Below, in pieces: positions 1 to 5,648 of a stretch of DNA of 5,799 nt. The DNA is from an uncultured Eubacteriales bacterium. GTDB lineage: Bacteria > Bacillota > Clostridia > Oscillospirales > Oscillospiraceae. The position numbers and the translations under genes were made by a program. The notes beneath the pieces are model-generated. The model was not told the origin of the DNA, made no database searches, and was given only the letters and a program-made list of their open reading frames with translations. Positions within the stretch are counted from its first letter, which is position 1. Every line of letters starts with the position of its first letter. The stretch spans positions 1-5,799 of the forward strand of contig URPI01000141.1 of NCBI GenBank assembly GCA_900549705.1. The letters are read 5' to 3'.

Positions 1-22
1 CCCCGGGGGAAGCCAAGGGGTG

Positions 23-157
23 CTAACCATAGGCTGACTCCACACAACGCAGCCGGTTGTTCCATATCCTCATGGTAATAGCGTGTTCATATCTTCTTAA
101 TTCATGCAATCGTCCTGCAGCATCATGAAAAAGGCTTGACAAATGAATGATAATTTG
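23..157 (-). other. Possible minus-strand coding remnant, no start codon
   Basis: A 44-codon stretch between two in-frame stops reads like protein, including HDAAGRLHELRRYEHAITMR and ending RLRCVESAYG. There is no ATG near its beginning and no ribosome binding site. Its upstream part overlaps the -35 and -10 boxes of the T-box operon promoter, so it cannot be an intact gene from this point. It may be the tail of a decayed gene or a chance open frame. I do not recognise the family. Bases 1-22 show nothing I can name. Confidence 0.15.
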
Positions 158-164
158 CTAGGAT
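136..164 (+). promoter_or_regulatory. Sigma-A promoter of the T-box/peptidase/tyrS operon
   Basis: A perfect -35 box TTGACA (136-141) is followed after 17 bases by TAGGAT (159-164), which matches the TATAAT consensus at four of six positions. Transcription should begin near A171, just ahead of the first T-box helix. The fit between the predicted start and the beginning of the structured leader supports the call. Confidence 0.8.
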
Positions 165-375
165 AGCCCCAATAGAGAAACACATGGATGGGATGAAGTA
201 GGTGTCCCCCTTTCCGCCAGAGAGCTGCCGGGTGGTGCAAGGCAGCGGGAAAGCGCACCGAAATACCTCCCGGAGTGGTCTGCCCGAAGCAGCAGTAGGG
301 TAGGACGGGTTCGCCCGATACAGCGAGAGCCGTTGCTAGACGGCCTGAGAGTGGAGCTGTGAGGCTTCACTGCAC

Positions 376-407
376 CAGAGGTGGTACCGTGCATTTTGCG
401 CCCTCTG
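376..407 (+). promoter_or_regulatory. T-box antiterminator
   Basis: CAGAGG (376-381) pairs with CCTCTG (402-407). The 7-base bulge TGGTACC (382-388) follows, then GTGC/GCGC (389-392, 398-401) closes a small loop. The segment carries the conserved T-box core GGTGGTACCG. The TGGT of the bulge is complementary to a tRNA ending ACCA, that is, discriminator base A73, which bacterial tRNA-Tyr has. Its 3' arm (402-407) is also part of the terminator, so the two folds exclude each other. Confidence 0.9.
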
Positions 408-436
408 TCCGAACGGACAGGGGGCGTTGTTTTTTT
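399..436 (+). terminator. T-box leader terminator
   Basis: A 13-bp stem (CGCCCTCTGTCCG with CGGACAGGGGGCG, one G-T pair) closes a two-base AA loop as drawn. It is followed by TTGTTTTTTT at 427-436. This is a textbook intrinsic terminator, and its 5' arm overlaps the antiterminator arm. It ends 15 bases before the peptidase start codon. Confidence 0.93.
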
Positions 437-451
437 ACTGGGAGGTGCAGC

Positions 452-1381
452 ATGACAACACCCATGGACGTGGCAAAATGCCATCCCGTCCGCAAATCCA
501 AGCAGCAAAAGGAAGCCTTCCGCCAGGATGTGACATCGTGGCTGGAACATCTGGGCTATGAGGTTCACACGGAAAAAGGCAGTTTTGGCAGCCGGAATCT
601 GGTAATTGGAAATCCCCAATCATCAAAGTTCCTGGTTACCGCCCACTATGACACCTGCGCCCGACTCCCCTTCCCCAATCTGATTACCCCCTGCAATTTC
701 TGGCTGTTTCTCCTGTATCAGATTTTTGTGTGTGCCGTGCTGCTGCTCCCCGCCGCCGCCATCGGTGCTGTGGCTGGCTGGCTGCTTCACTCCTCCGGCA
801 TGGGCTATTATCTATTTTCCATTTTGCTGTGGGCGGAACTGCTGCTCGTGCTGATTGGCCCAGCCAATCCCTCCAATGTCAATGACAATACCTCCGGCGT
901 GGTAACCCTGCTGGAGCTGGCAGGCTCTCTCCCCCCGGAAAGCCGGAAAAATGTGTGCTTCATTCTCTTTGATTTGGAGGAGGCGGGGCTGATTGGCTCC
1001 TCCTCGTATCAATCGAAGCACAAAAAGGAAACCGCCCGTCAGCTGGTGCTGAATCTGGACTGCGTGGGAGAGGGGGATGAAATCTATTTCTTCCCCACCG
1101 GAAAGCTGAAAAAGAATCCTAAAATGCTCCTTTCCCTAGAGCATCTCCAGGGGAATTTCGGGCAGAAGTCCGTTACCCTCCGCTCCAAGGGCTTCTCCAT
1201 CTACCCCTCTGACCAGATGAATTTTCCCTATGGCGTGGGCATTTGCGCTCTGAACCGCTGCAAGGTGGGGCTGTATCTTTCCCGCATTCACACCCCCAGA
1301 GACACCCTGCTGGATGAAACCAATGTAAATACTCTGTGCGCCGTTTTGAAAAAGCTCATCTGCGGCTGCACAGCACAATAG
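452..1381 (+). CDS. M28-family zinc aminopeptidase with two inserted membrane helices
   Basis: This 309-residue protein is a predicted metallo-aminopeptidase of the M28 family, using two zinc ions. The ligand and catalytic motifs appear in family order: TAHYDT (H65, D67), NVNDNTSG (D145), DLEEAGLIGS (E176, E177), LNLDCVG (D203) and RIHTPRDT (H280). Between the first and second motifs lie two hydrophobic segments, about residues 83-112 and 119-136. They should anchor the enzyme in the membrane as an insertion within the catalytic domain, and no N-terminal signal peptide is evident. The ATG at 452 is chosen because GGAGGT (441-446) sits five bases upstream. An in-frame GTG at 359 lies inside the T-box and is not used. 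The gene follows the leader terminator directly and precedes tyrS by 16 bases, so both are under tyrosine T-box control. Natural substrates are unknown; the side of the membrane holding the active site cannot be settled here. Confidence 0.9.
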   Translation: MTTPMDVAKCHPVRKSKQQKEAFRQDVTSWLEHLGYEVHTEKGSFGSRNLVIGNPQSSKFLVTAHYDTCARLPFPNLITPCNFWLFLLYQIFVCAVLLLPAAAIGAVAGWLLHSSGMGYYLFSILLWAELLLVLIGPANPSNVNDNTSGVVTLLELAGSLPPESRKNVCFILFDLEEAGLIGSSSYQSKHKKETARQLVLNLDCVGEGDEIYFFPTGKLKKNPKMLLSLEHLQGNFGQKSVTLRSKGFSIYPSDQMNFPYGVGICALNRCKVGLYLSRIHTPRDTLLDETNVNTLCAVLKKLICGCTAQ

Positions 1382-1397
1382 AAAGGAATTTGAACAA

Positions 1398-2627
1398 ATG
1401 AAAGTGTATGATGAACTGGTTGCCCGTGGTCTGATTGCCCAGGTGACCAATGAAGAAGAAATCCGCGAGATGGTTGACAACGGCAAAGCCACCTTCTACA
1501 TTGGCTTTGACCCCACCGCCGACTCCCTGCATGTGGGTCACTTCATGGCGCTGTGCCTGATGAAGCGGCTGCAAATGGCCGGAAACAAGCCCATCGCTCT
1601 GATTGGCGGCGGCACCGCCATGATTGGCGATCCCTCCGGTCGGACGGATATGCGCTCCATGATGACCAAGGAGACCATTGAACACAACTGTGCCTGCTTC
1701 AAAAAGCAGATGGAGCGCTTCATCGAGTTCGGTGAGGGCAAGGCACAGATGGTCAACAATGCTGACTGGCTGCTGAACCTGAACTACATTGATTTCATCC
1801 GGGACATCGGTGCCTGCTTCTCCGTCAACAATATGCTCCGTGCCGAGTGCTTCAAGCAGCGTATGGAGAAGGGTCTGAGCTTCCTGGAATTTAACTATAT
1901 GCCCATGCAGTCCTACGACTTCTACTACCTGTTCCAGCACTACGGCTGCAATATGCAGTTCGGCGGCAACGACCAGTGGAGCAATATGCTGGGCGGCACC
2001 GAGCTGATTCGCCGGAAGCTGGGCAAGGATGCCCACGCCATGACCATCACCCTGCTGCTCAACTCCGAGGGTAAGAAGATGGGCAAGACCGCCAAGGGCG
2101 CGGTGTGGCTGGATCCCAACAAGACCACTCCCTACGAGTTCTACCAGTACTGGCGCAATGTGGATGATGCCGACGTGATGAAGTGCATCCGAATGCTCAC
2201 CTTCCTGCCTCTGGAGCAGATTGACGAGATGGACACCTGGAAGGATGCCAAGATTAACGAGGCCAAGGAAATTCTCGCCTTTGAGCTGACAAAGCTGGTA
2301 CACGGCGAGGAGGAAGCACAGAAGGCACAGGCAGCCGCCAAGGCACTGTTTATGGGTGGAGCCGGTGATGAGGAGCATATGCCCACCACCGAAATCACCG
2401 CCGACCAGCTCACCGACGGTCAGATTGGCATTCTCAATCTGATGGTCGCCTGCAAGCTGGCATCCTCCAACAAGGAAGCCCGCACCCTGGTCACCCAGGG
2501 CGGCGTTCTCGTCAACGACGAGAAGGTGCCCGCCCCCACCTTTATGGTCACCGAGGCCATGCTGAGGGAGGGCGTGAAGATTCGCAAGGGCAAGAAGGTC
2601 TTCCACAAGGCCATTCTTGCTGAATAA
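1398..2627 (+). CDS. tyrS: Tyrosyl-tRNA synthetase
   Basis: TyrRS charges tRNA-Tyr with tyrosine using ATP, in the cytoplasm. It is 409 residues, normal for bacterial TyrRS. The class I signatures are present: HVGH (residues 45-48) after YIGFDPTADSL, and KMGKT (227-231) as the KMSKS equivalent. Tyrosine-pocket residues are seen in the YxxxQxxD pattern (Y167, Q171, D174) and in QFGGNDQW (187-194). GDPSGRTDMR (77-86) is also typical. The C-terminal part (about 345-405) is an S4-type RNA-binding domain with the pattern LASSNKEARTLVTQGGVLVN. The start ATG at 1398 follows AAAGGAA at about ten bases. Only 16 bases separate it from the peptidase stop and no promoter is visible between them, so it is the second gene of the T-box operon. 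All catalytic motifs are intact. Confidence 0.98.
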   Translation: MKVYDELVARGLIAQVTNEEEIREMVDNGKATFYIGFDPTADSLHVGHFMALCLMKRLQMAGNKPIALIGGGTAMIGDPSGRTDMRSMMTKETIEHNCACFKKQMERFIEFGEGKAQMVNNADWLLNLNYIDFIRDIGACFSVNNMLRAECFKQRMEKGLSFLEFNYMPMQSYDFYYLFQHYGCNMQFGGNDQWSNMLGGTELIRRKLGKDAHAMTITLLLNSEGKKMGKTAKGAVWLDPNKTTPYEFYQYWRNVDDADVMKCIRMLTFLPLEQIDEMDTWKDAKINEAKEILAFELTKLVHGEEEAQKAQAAAKALFMGGAGDEEHMPTTEITADQLTDGQIGILNLMVACKLASSNKEARTLVTQGGVLVNDEKVPAPTFMVTEAMLREGVKIRKGKKVFHKAILAE

Positions 2628-2713
2628 CGCTGCGAGGCTTTTACCAATCCCTTGGTGCCCTGACCCGCCCGGTGACGGTGCTGCACGCCAAACCGGAAGC
2701 TTAACATAACGCC

Positions 2714-2754
2714 AATCATCCGAGCCACCAAAACATGGCTCGGATGATTTTATT
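2714..2754 (+). terminator. Intrinsic terminator between convergent tyrS and dapA
   Basis: A perfect 14-bp stem, AATCATCCGAGCCA (2714-2727) with TGGCTCGGATGATT (2736-2749), encloses an 8-base loop. TTTTATT follows on the plus strand. It ends six bases before the dapA stop codon. On the minus strand the hairpin lies right after dapA but lacks a good T-run, so it mainly serves tyrS and may help end dapA transcripts. Bases 2628-2713 between tyrS and this hairpin hold no other feature I can support. Confidence 0.85.
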
Positions 2755-2760
2755 GGCAGA

Positions 2761-3636
2761 TTAAACGATATTTAATAGTGTCCCCAGCTTTTCTGCCAGC
2801 TGATGAGACGCCGGGGTCAGGGGCAGGCGGGGTTCGCCGCAGTCAAAGCCCAAAAGCTTCATGGCAGCCTTCACCGGGATGGGGTTGGGCTGGCTGAACA
2901 GCGCCCGAATGATTGGCTCAAACCGAATCTGCAAATCGGCAGCGGTGTCAAAGTCACCGTCCAGTCCGGCGCTCACCATGGTCTGCGTCATCTCCGGGTA
3001 GAGATTGGACAGCACGGAAATCACCCCCGCTCCCCCCAGCGCCAGGGTGGGCACCGTCAGCTCATCACAGCCGCTCCACACCCGAAAATGCGCCGGGCAC
3101 TGGGCACGGATGGAGAGAATCTTCTTCATGTCTCCGGTAGCTTCCTTTACCCCGGCAATGTTGGGCATGGCGGACAGCTCCCGGTACACGCTGACCGGAA
3201 TATCCACCCCGGTGCGGGACGGCACATTGTAGACAATCACCGGAAGCTGCACCGACAGCGCCACCGCCTGATAATGCAGGCACAGCCCCTCCGGCGTGGC
3301 CTTATTATAATATGGACTGACCACCAGCACCGCATCCGCCCCGGCTTCCTGGGCTTGCCGGCTCAGGCGCACCGCATGGGACGTATCATTGGAGCCGGTT
3401 CCGGCAATGATGAGGCAGTCGTCCCCCGTCACCTGCTTTGCCCGGGCAATGATGTCTCTTTTTTCCTCATCCGTCAGGGTGGGGGCTTCCCCGGTGGTGC
3501 CGCACAGCACGATGGCATGGACACCCCCTTCCAGCTGGCGGGCAATCAGTCGCTCCAGCATGGGATAGTTGACTTCGCCGTTCAGAAACGGCGTGACCAG
3601 CGCCGTACAGACACCGGTAAAGAGTGGATTTTTCAT
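2761..3636 (-). CDS. dapA: 4-hydroxy-tetrahydrodipicolinate synthase
   Basis: DapA condenses pyruvate with aspartate semialdehyde, the first committed step to diaminopimelate (cell wall) and lysine, in the cytoplasm. The protein is 291 residues, the usual length, forming a TIM barrel. Active-site residues are present: T47-T48 in GTTGE, Y110 in SPYYNK, Y136 and R141 in YNVPSRTG, and the Schiff-base lysine K164 in GVKEATG. GVISVLSN (204-211) matches the conserved barrel end. An in-frame GTG nine bases upstream overlaps the ribosome binding site. The ATG at 3636 is preferred because GGAGGT lies seven bases before it. By alignment to the E. coli enzyme, the lysine-feedback positions S48, H53, H56 and E84 become A51, D56, K59 and H87, suggesting weak or absent inhibition by lysine (inference). 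The gene is convergent with tyrS and divergent from queA. I could not assign a convincing promoter. Confidence 0.97.
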   Translation of the reverse strand: MKNPLFTGVCTALVTPFLNGEVNYPMLERLIARQLEGGVHAIVLCGTTGEAPTLTDEEKRDIIARAKQVTGDDCLIIAGTGSNDTSHAVRLSRQAQEAGADAVLVVSPYYNKATPEGLCLHYQAVALSVQLPVIVYNVPSRTGVDIPVSVYRELSAMPNIAGVKEATGDMKKILSIRAQCPAHFRVWSGCDELTVPTLALGGAGVISVLSNLYPEMTQTMVSAGLDGDFDTAADLQIRFEPIIRALFSQPNPIPVKAAMKLLGFDCGEPRLPLTPASHQLAEKLGTLLNIV

Positions 3637-3684
3637 ATGAAACACCTCCGTACCAGTCTATGCAGATGAATTTCAATTTGTCTG

Positions 3685-3713
3685 TTGCAAAATCCGGGGG
3701 AATGGACTATACT
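3685..3713 (+). promoter_or_regulatory. Sigma-A promoter of queA
   Basis: TTGCAA (3685-3690) and TATACT (3708-3713) are 17 bases apart. The start point should fall near 3720, leaving a short leader of about 24 bases before the queA start. That leaves no room for a preQ1 riboswitch. The element sits inside the 107-base gap shared with the divergent dapA. Confidence 0.7.
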
Positions 3714-3743
3714 ATTGGTGTTTTGGAATCGGAGGAGAAAAAA

Positions 3744-4766
3744 TTGAAAACCCATGATTTTTATTATGATTTGCCGGAAGAACTGATTGCCCAGACTCCC
3801 CTGGAACAGCGGGACAGTTCCCGGCTGATGGTGCTGAACCGTGAAACCGGTGAGATTGCCCACAAGCATTTTTATGACGTTATCGACTATCTGAACCCCG
3901 GCGACTGCCTGGTGCTCAACGATTCCCGGGTGCTGCCTGCCCGGCTGATGGGGCATCGTCCCACCGGCGGCGCAGTAGAGGTGCTGCTGCTGCGGGATTT
4001 GGGGAACAAGCAGTGGGAATGCCTGTGCAAGCCCGGGCGCAAAATGCGGGAGGGCGACACCGTGACCTTTGGTGACGGCGAGCTGACCGCCACCGTGCGT
4101 CAGGTGCAGGAGGACGGCAACCGGGTGGTGGAATTCCACTACGAGGGCATCTTCCTGGAGGTGCTGGAGCGGCTGGGCAAAATGCCCCTGCCCCCCTACA
4201 TCAAGGCAGAGCTTCCCGACCAGGAGCGCTACCAAACCGTCTATTCCCGGGAGGTCGGCTCCGCCGCCGCCCCCACCGCCGGACTGCATTTCACCCAGGA
4301 GCTGTTGGAAAAAATCCGCAATAAGGGCGTAAAGACCGCCTTTGTCACCCTCCATGTGGGGCTGGGCACCTTCCGCCCGGTGAAATCAGAGGAGGTTCTC
4401 GACCACCATATGCACAGCGAGCTGTGCATGATGAGCCAGCAGACCGCCGACATTCTCAACGAGACGAAGCGCAGCGGCGGGCGGGTAATCTGCGTGGGCA
4501 CCACCTCCTGCCGCACCCTGGAATCGCTGGTCAATGACGATGGCAGCTTTGAAGCCAAGTCCCGCTGGACGGATATTTTCATCTATCCCGGCTACATCTT
4601 CAAAGCCATGGATGCCCTTATCACCAATTTCCACCTGCCGGAAAGCACCCTTGTGATGCTGGTATCCGCCTTTGCCGGGAGAGAAAAGGTTCTGAATGCC
4701 TACAACGAGGCTGTGAAAGAACGCTACCGCTTCTTTTCCTTTGGCGATGCAATGCTCATCACATAA
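3744..4766 (+). CDS. queA: S-adenosylmethionine:tRNA ribosyltransferase-isomerase
   Basis: QueA transfers and rearranges the ribose of S-adenosylmethionine onto preQ1 at position 34 of tRNAs with GUN anticodons, giving epoxyqueuosine. With the TTG start at 3744 the protein is 340 residues, the usual length, and begins MKTHDFYYDLPEELIAQTPL as the family does. GGAGGA (3731-3736) lies seven bases before the TTG. An upstream in-frame ATG at 3624 would add 40 unrelated residues and precede the promoter. Conserved blocks seen: LNDSRVLPARLMG (58-70), MPLPPYI (147-153), YSREVGSAAAPTAGLHFT (167-184), HVGLGTFRPV (204-213), GTTSCRTLES (252-261), NFHLPESTLVMLVSAFAG (295-312) and the C-terminal FSFGDAMLI. 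The protein appears intact. No terminator lies immediately after the stop. Confidence 0.97.
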   Translation: MKTHDFYYDLPEELIAQTPLEQRDSSRLMVLNRETGEIAHKHFYDVIDYLNPGDCLVLNDSRVLPARLMGHRPTGGAVEVLLLRDLGNKQWECLCKPGRKMREGDTVTFGDGELTATVRQVQEDGNRVVEFHYEGIFLEVLERLGKMPLPPYIKAELPDQERYQTVYSREVGSAAAPTAGLHFTQELLEKIRNKGVKTAFVTLHVGLGTFRPVKSEEVLDHHMHSELCMMSQQTADILNETKRSGGRVICVGTTSCRTLESLVNDDGSFEAKSRWTDIFIYPGYIFKAMDALITNFHLPESTLVMLVSAFAGREKVLNAYNEAVKERYRFFSFGDAMLIT

Positions 4767-4957
4767 AAGAAACCGATTGGCTAAGAAATCCCGAAAGATC
4801 GCATGGAATCAAGGCTTTTGGGGGTTGTCGACACTTCTGTTTTCGCAGAAAAAATGCCAGATTAGGATAATGCTTCTTTCGTTTGGGAACCGATGTGTAT
4901 AAAACCTGTTGTAAAACGATTGCATAATTTTTCATTTTTGTAGCTCATAGTGAATAT
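4767..4957. other. Intergenic stretch, no gene seen
   Basis: After queA the sequence becomes clearly more AT-rich and no coding region or convincing promoter could be supported. It contains the 8-base palindrome TGTCGACA (4826-4833) and a weak 5-bp hairpin around TTCTG/CAGAA. Neither was enough for a functional call. It probably includes the 3' untranslated part of the queA transcript. Confidence 0.4.
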
Positions 4958-4990
4958 TTTCCCAGTTCTGCGTATTGCAGGACTGGGAAA
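4958..4990. terminator. Stem-loop, possible terminator of queA
   Basis: TTTCCCAGT (4958-4966) pairs with ACTGGGAAA (4982-4990). A further CTGC/GCAG segment is stacked on it across one T-G wobble, and the loop is GTATT. The stem is strong, but the T-run after it is short (TTTC). It lies about 190 bases after the queA stop. It may be a weak terminator or part of a structured RNA with the next hairpin. Confidence 0.45.
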
Positions 4991-5015
4991 TTTCTATGAT
5001 ACAAGGAGATGCAAT

Positions 5016-5049
5016 AAAGCCTATCCCGTCAGTTTTGGGGATAGGCTTT
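5016..5049. terminator. Stem-loop, probable bidirectional terminator
   Basis: A perfect 12-bp stem, AAAGCCTATCCC (5016-5027) with GGGATAGGCTTT (5038-5049), has a 10-base loop. The A-run on one side and T-run on the other give a T-rich tail in either direction. It is 14 bases past the last in-frame stop of the decayed minus-strand frame that ends at 5064, so it fits as the end of that minus-strand unit, and it may also stop queA read-through. Confidence 0.6.
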
Positions 5050-5063
5050 CCTTCAGCCAAGAA

Positions 5064-5212
5064 TCAGGTCTTGATGTTTAGATTTGCTGCATCGAAGTTT
5101 GCAGGCAGATTTCGGCATTTACGCCAAGATGTAATTGAACCTCTGGCTACGCCAACAATTTTGCCGATTTAGAGGTAGAAAAGGCCGTCAACTTTTCGCA
5201 CTTTGAGACCAG
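5064..5212 (-). pseudogene. Decayed helix-turn-helix protein remnant (frameshifted)
   Basis: Two overlapping minus-strand frames join into one plausible DNA-binding motif. The first (5147-5212) carries STSKSAKLL and then hits a stop. The second (5064-5168) carries GVARGSITSWRKCRNLP and ends NLNIKT before TGA. Adding one G at the GG near 5152-5153 would fuse them into AKLLGVARGSITSWRKCRNLP. That resembles a Cro/C1-like helix-turn-helix (AKxLGVSRxxISxWExGRxLP pattern). No start codon or ribosome binding site is visible and other stops lie upstream, so this is more likely a remnant than a working gene. Family assignment is by motif only. Confidence 0.35.
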
Positions 5213-5241
5213 TCAACGGTCAGTTCTTCGGTATTCAGTTG

Positions 5242-5475
5242 CTATCCTTCATGTATTCTCTTACGGATAATCAATTTGATAATAGCGGCAATAGCTACAA
5301 TTCCTATTGTCACCGCTCCCCACAGAATAAGCCTTGTATACCACGGAGCAGATTGCATTGCGTACAGCTCTGGGTGGCTTTTGAAATCCCAGAAACTATA
5401 TAACCCGCATCCTATAAACACACCGATACTAACTCCAATAACAATATTTATCAGTTCATTTATTCGTTTTAACAT
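5242..5475 (-). CDS. Small two-helix membrane protein, function unknown
   Basis: This 77-residue protein has a charged start (MLKRINELIN), a hydrophobic helix at about residues 8-28, a loop of about 18 residues (WDFKSHPELYAMQSAPWYT) and a second helix at about 47-70. It ends in a positive tail, RKRIHEG. Both ends should lie in the cytoplasm by the positive-inside rule, with the aromatic loop outside. The ATG at 5475 follows AGGATG (5484-5489) at eight bases. That site overlaps the stop codon of the small frame upstream, suggesting coupled translation. The clean topology argues that it is real. I have the impression of similar small proteins in gut Firmicutes accessory regions but cannot name a family or role. 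Confidence 0.65.
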   Translation of the reverse strand: MLKRINELINIVIGVSIGVFIGCGLYSFWDFKSHPELYAMQSAPWYTRLILWGAVTIGIVAIAAIIKLIIRKRIHEG

Positions 5476-5482
5476 AAGAAAC

Positions 5483-5617
5483 TCATCCTAATTTTGTGTT
5501 TTCAAACTTGCCGTCCGCAAGGGGTGTAGCCACCTTGACGGAAGGTCGTGACGATACATTCTCGGTTCTGGCAGTTTTCTTCTGCTGACCGGGAATGAAG
5601 CGACCCAGGACGCACAT
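5483..5617 (-). CDS. Possible 44-residue protein, function unknown
   Basis: An ATG-started frame begins MCVLGRFIPGQQKKTARTEN and ends GKFENTKLG. It stops seven bases before the start of the 77-residue membrane protein, and its stop codon lies within the latter's ribosome binding site. The composition is basic and polar, with no membrane helix. The upstream GGGAGT next to the ATG is too close to be a good ribosome binding site. The other two minus-strand frames are also open over most of this stretch, so the frame choice is uncertain. It could be a short leader peptide, the tail of a larger decayed gene, or non-coding. Confidence 0.3.
   Translation of the reverse strand: MCVLGRFIPGQQKKTARTENVSSRPSVKVATPLADGKFENTKLG
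5511..5541. repeat. Imperfect hairpin upstream of the small membrane protein
   Basis: On the minus strand CCGTCAAGG pairs with CCTT and GACGG across a three-base bulge, with a 10-base loop. It lies about 36 bases upstream of the 77-residue gene's start. It may be a regulatory fold or only a by-product of the overlapping 44-codon frame. Confidence 0.35.
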
Positions 5618-5648
5618 ACTCCCGATAGGAGCGTATAGGAGTGCGCCC
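5608..5648. repeat. Composite stem-loop with two ATAGGAG direct repeats
   Basis: GGACGCAC (5608-5615) pairs with GTGCGCCC (5641-5648) except for one A-C mismatch. Inside it, ATAC/GTAT and TCC/GGA pair further. ATAGGAG occurs twice (5625-5631 and 5635-5641), exactly ten bases apart, one helical turn. A second small hairpin, CCCTTT/AAAGGG (5646-5664), follows with ATTTTAT behind it. Such spacing suits a protein-binding site, and the structure could belong to a mobile-element origin or regulatory region. Function is inferred only. Confidence 0.4.

Larger units (their letters stand above)
171..436 (+). promoter_or_regulatory. T-box riboswitch leader, tyrosine-type
   Basis: This untranslated leader senses uncharged tRNA and controls read-through into the operon. 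Visible parts in order: lower stem I (GGGA 190-193 with TCCC 268-271); the AGTA motif (197-200) opposite the specifier strand GAAATACC (260-267); helix GGTGT/GCACC (201-205, 255-259); helix CTTTCC/GGAAAG (210-215, 248-253); AGAGAG and the distal hairpin GCTGCC/GGCAGC (224-229, 241-246). Next come a CGGG-TTCG-CCCG hairpin (306-317), GCCGT/ACGGC (329-344), stem III AGTGGAGC/GCTTCACT (350-371), then the antiterminator and terminator. TAC (264-266) is the best specifier, read by tRNA-Tyr, and agrees with tyrS downstream. The register is offset by one base from AUA (Ile), so codon identity leans partly on context. In known T-boxes, uncharged tRNA binding favours antitermination. Confidence 0.93.

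Noticed and set aside
359..451. GTG-started N-terminal extension of the M28 peptidase
   Set aside because: It lies inside T-box stem III, the antiterminator and the terminator. The ATG at 452 has a proper GGAGGT site.
1356..2606. Long 416-codon open frame on the minus strand across tyrS
   Set aside because: It is antisense to an intact tyrS. Its composition (rich in H, L, G, V) is typical of a shadow of a GC-rich gene, and no family motif is seen.
3637..3645. GTG start of dapA nine bases upstream
   Set aside because: The GTG directly abuts the GGAGGT site, leaving no spacing. ATG 3636 has ideal spacing.
2803..3669. 288-codon plus-strand frame across dapA
   Set aside because: It is antisense to a complete dapA with all catalytic residues, and its translation is low-complexity and has no motif.
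4826..4833. TGTCGACA palindrome as a recombination site
   Set aside because: An eight-base palindrome alone is expected by chance, and no flanking core or arm repeats were found.
5003..5017. AAGGAG followed by ATG CAA TAA as a minimal leader peptide
   Set aside because: There is no spacing between the SD-like sequence and the ATG, and only two sense codons.
4975..5172. 65-codon plus-strand frame
   Set aside because: It runs through both hairpins and is antisense to the helix-turn-helix remnant. No ribosome binding site precedes it.
5276..5491. 71-codon plus-strand frame
   Set aside because: It is antisense to the 77-residue membrane protein, and its hydrophobic look comes from that gene's composition.
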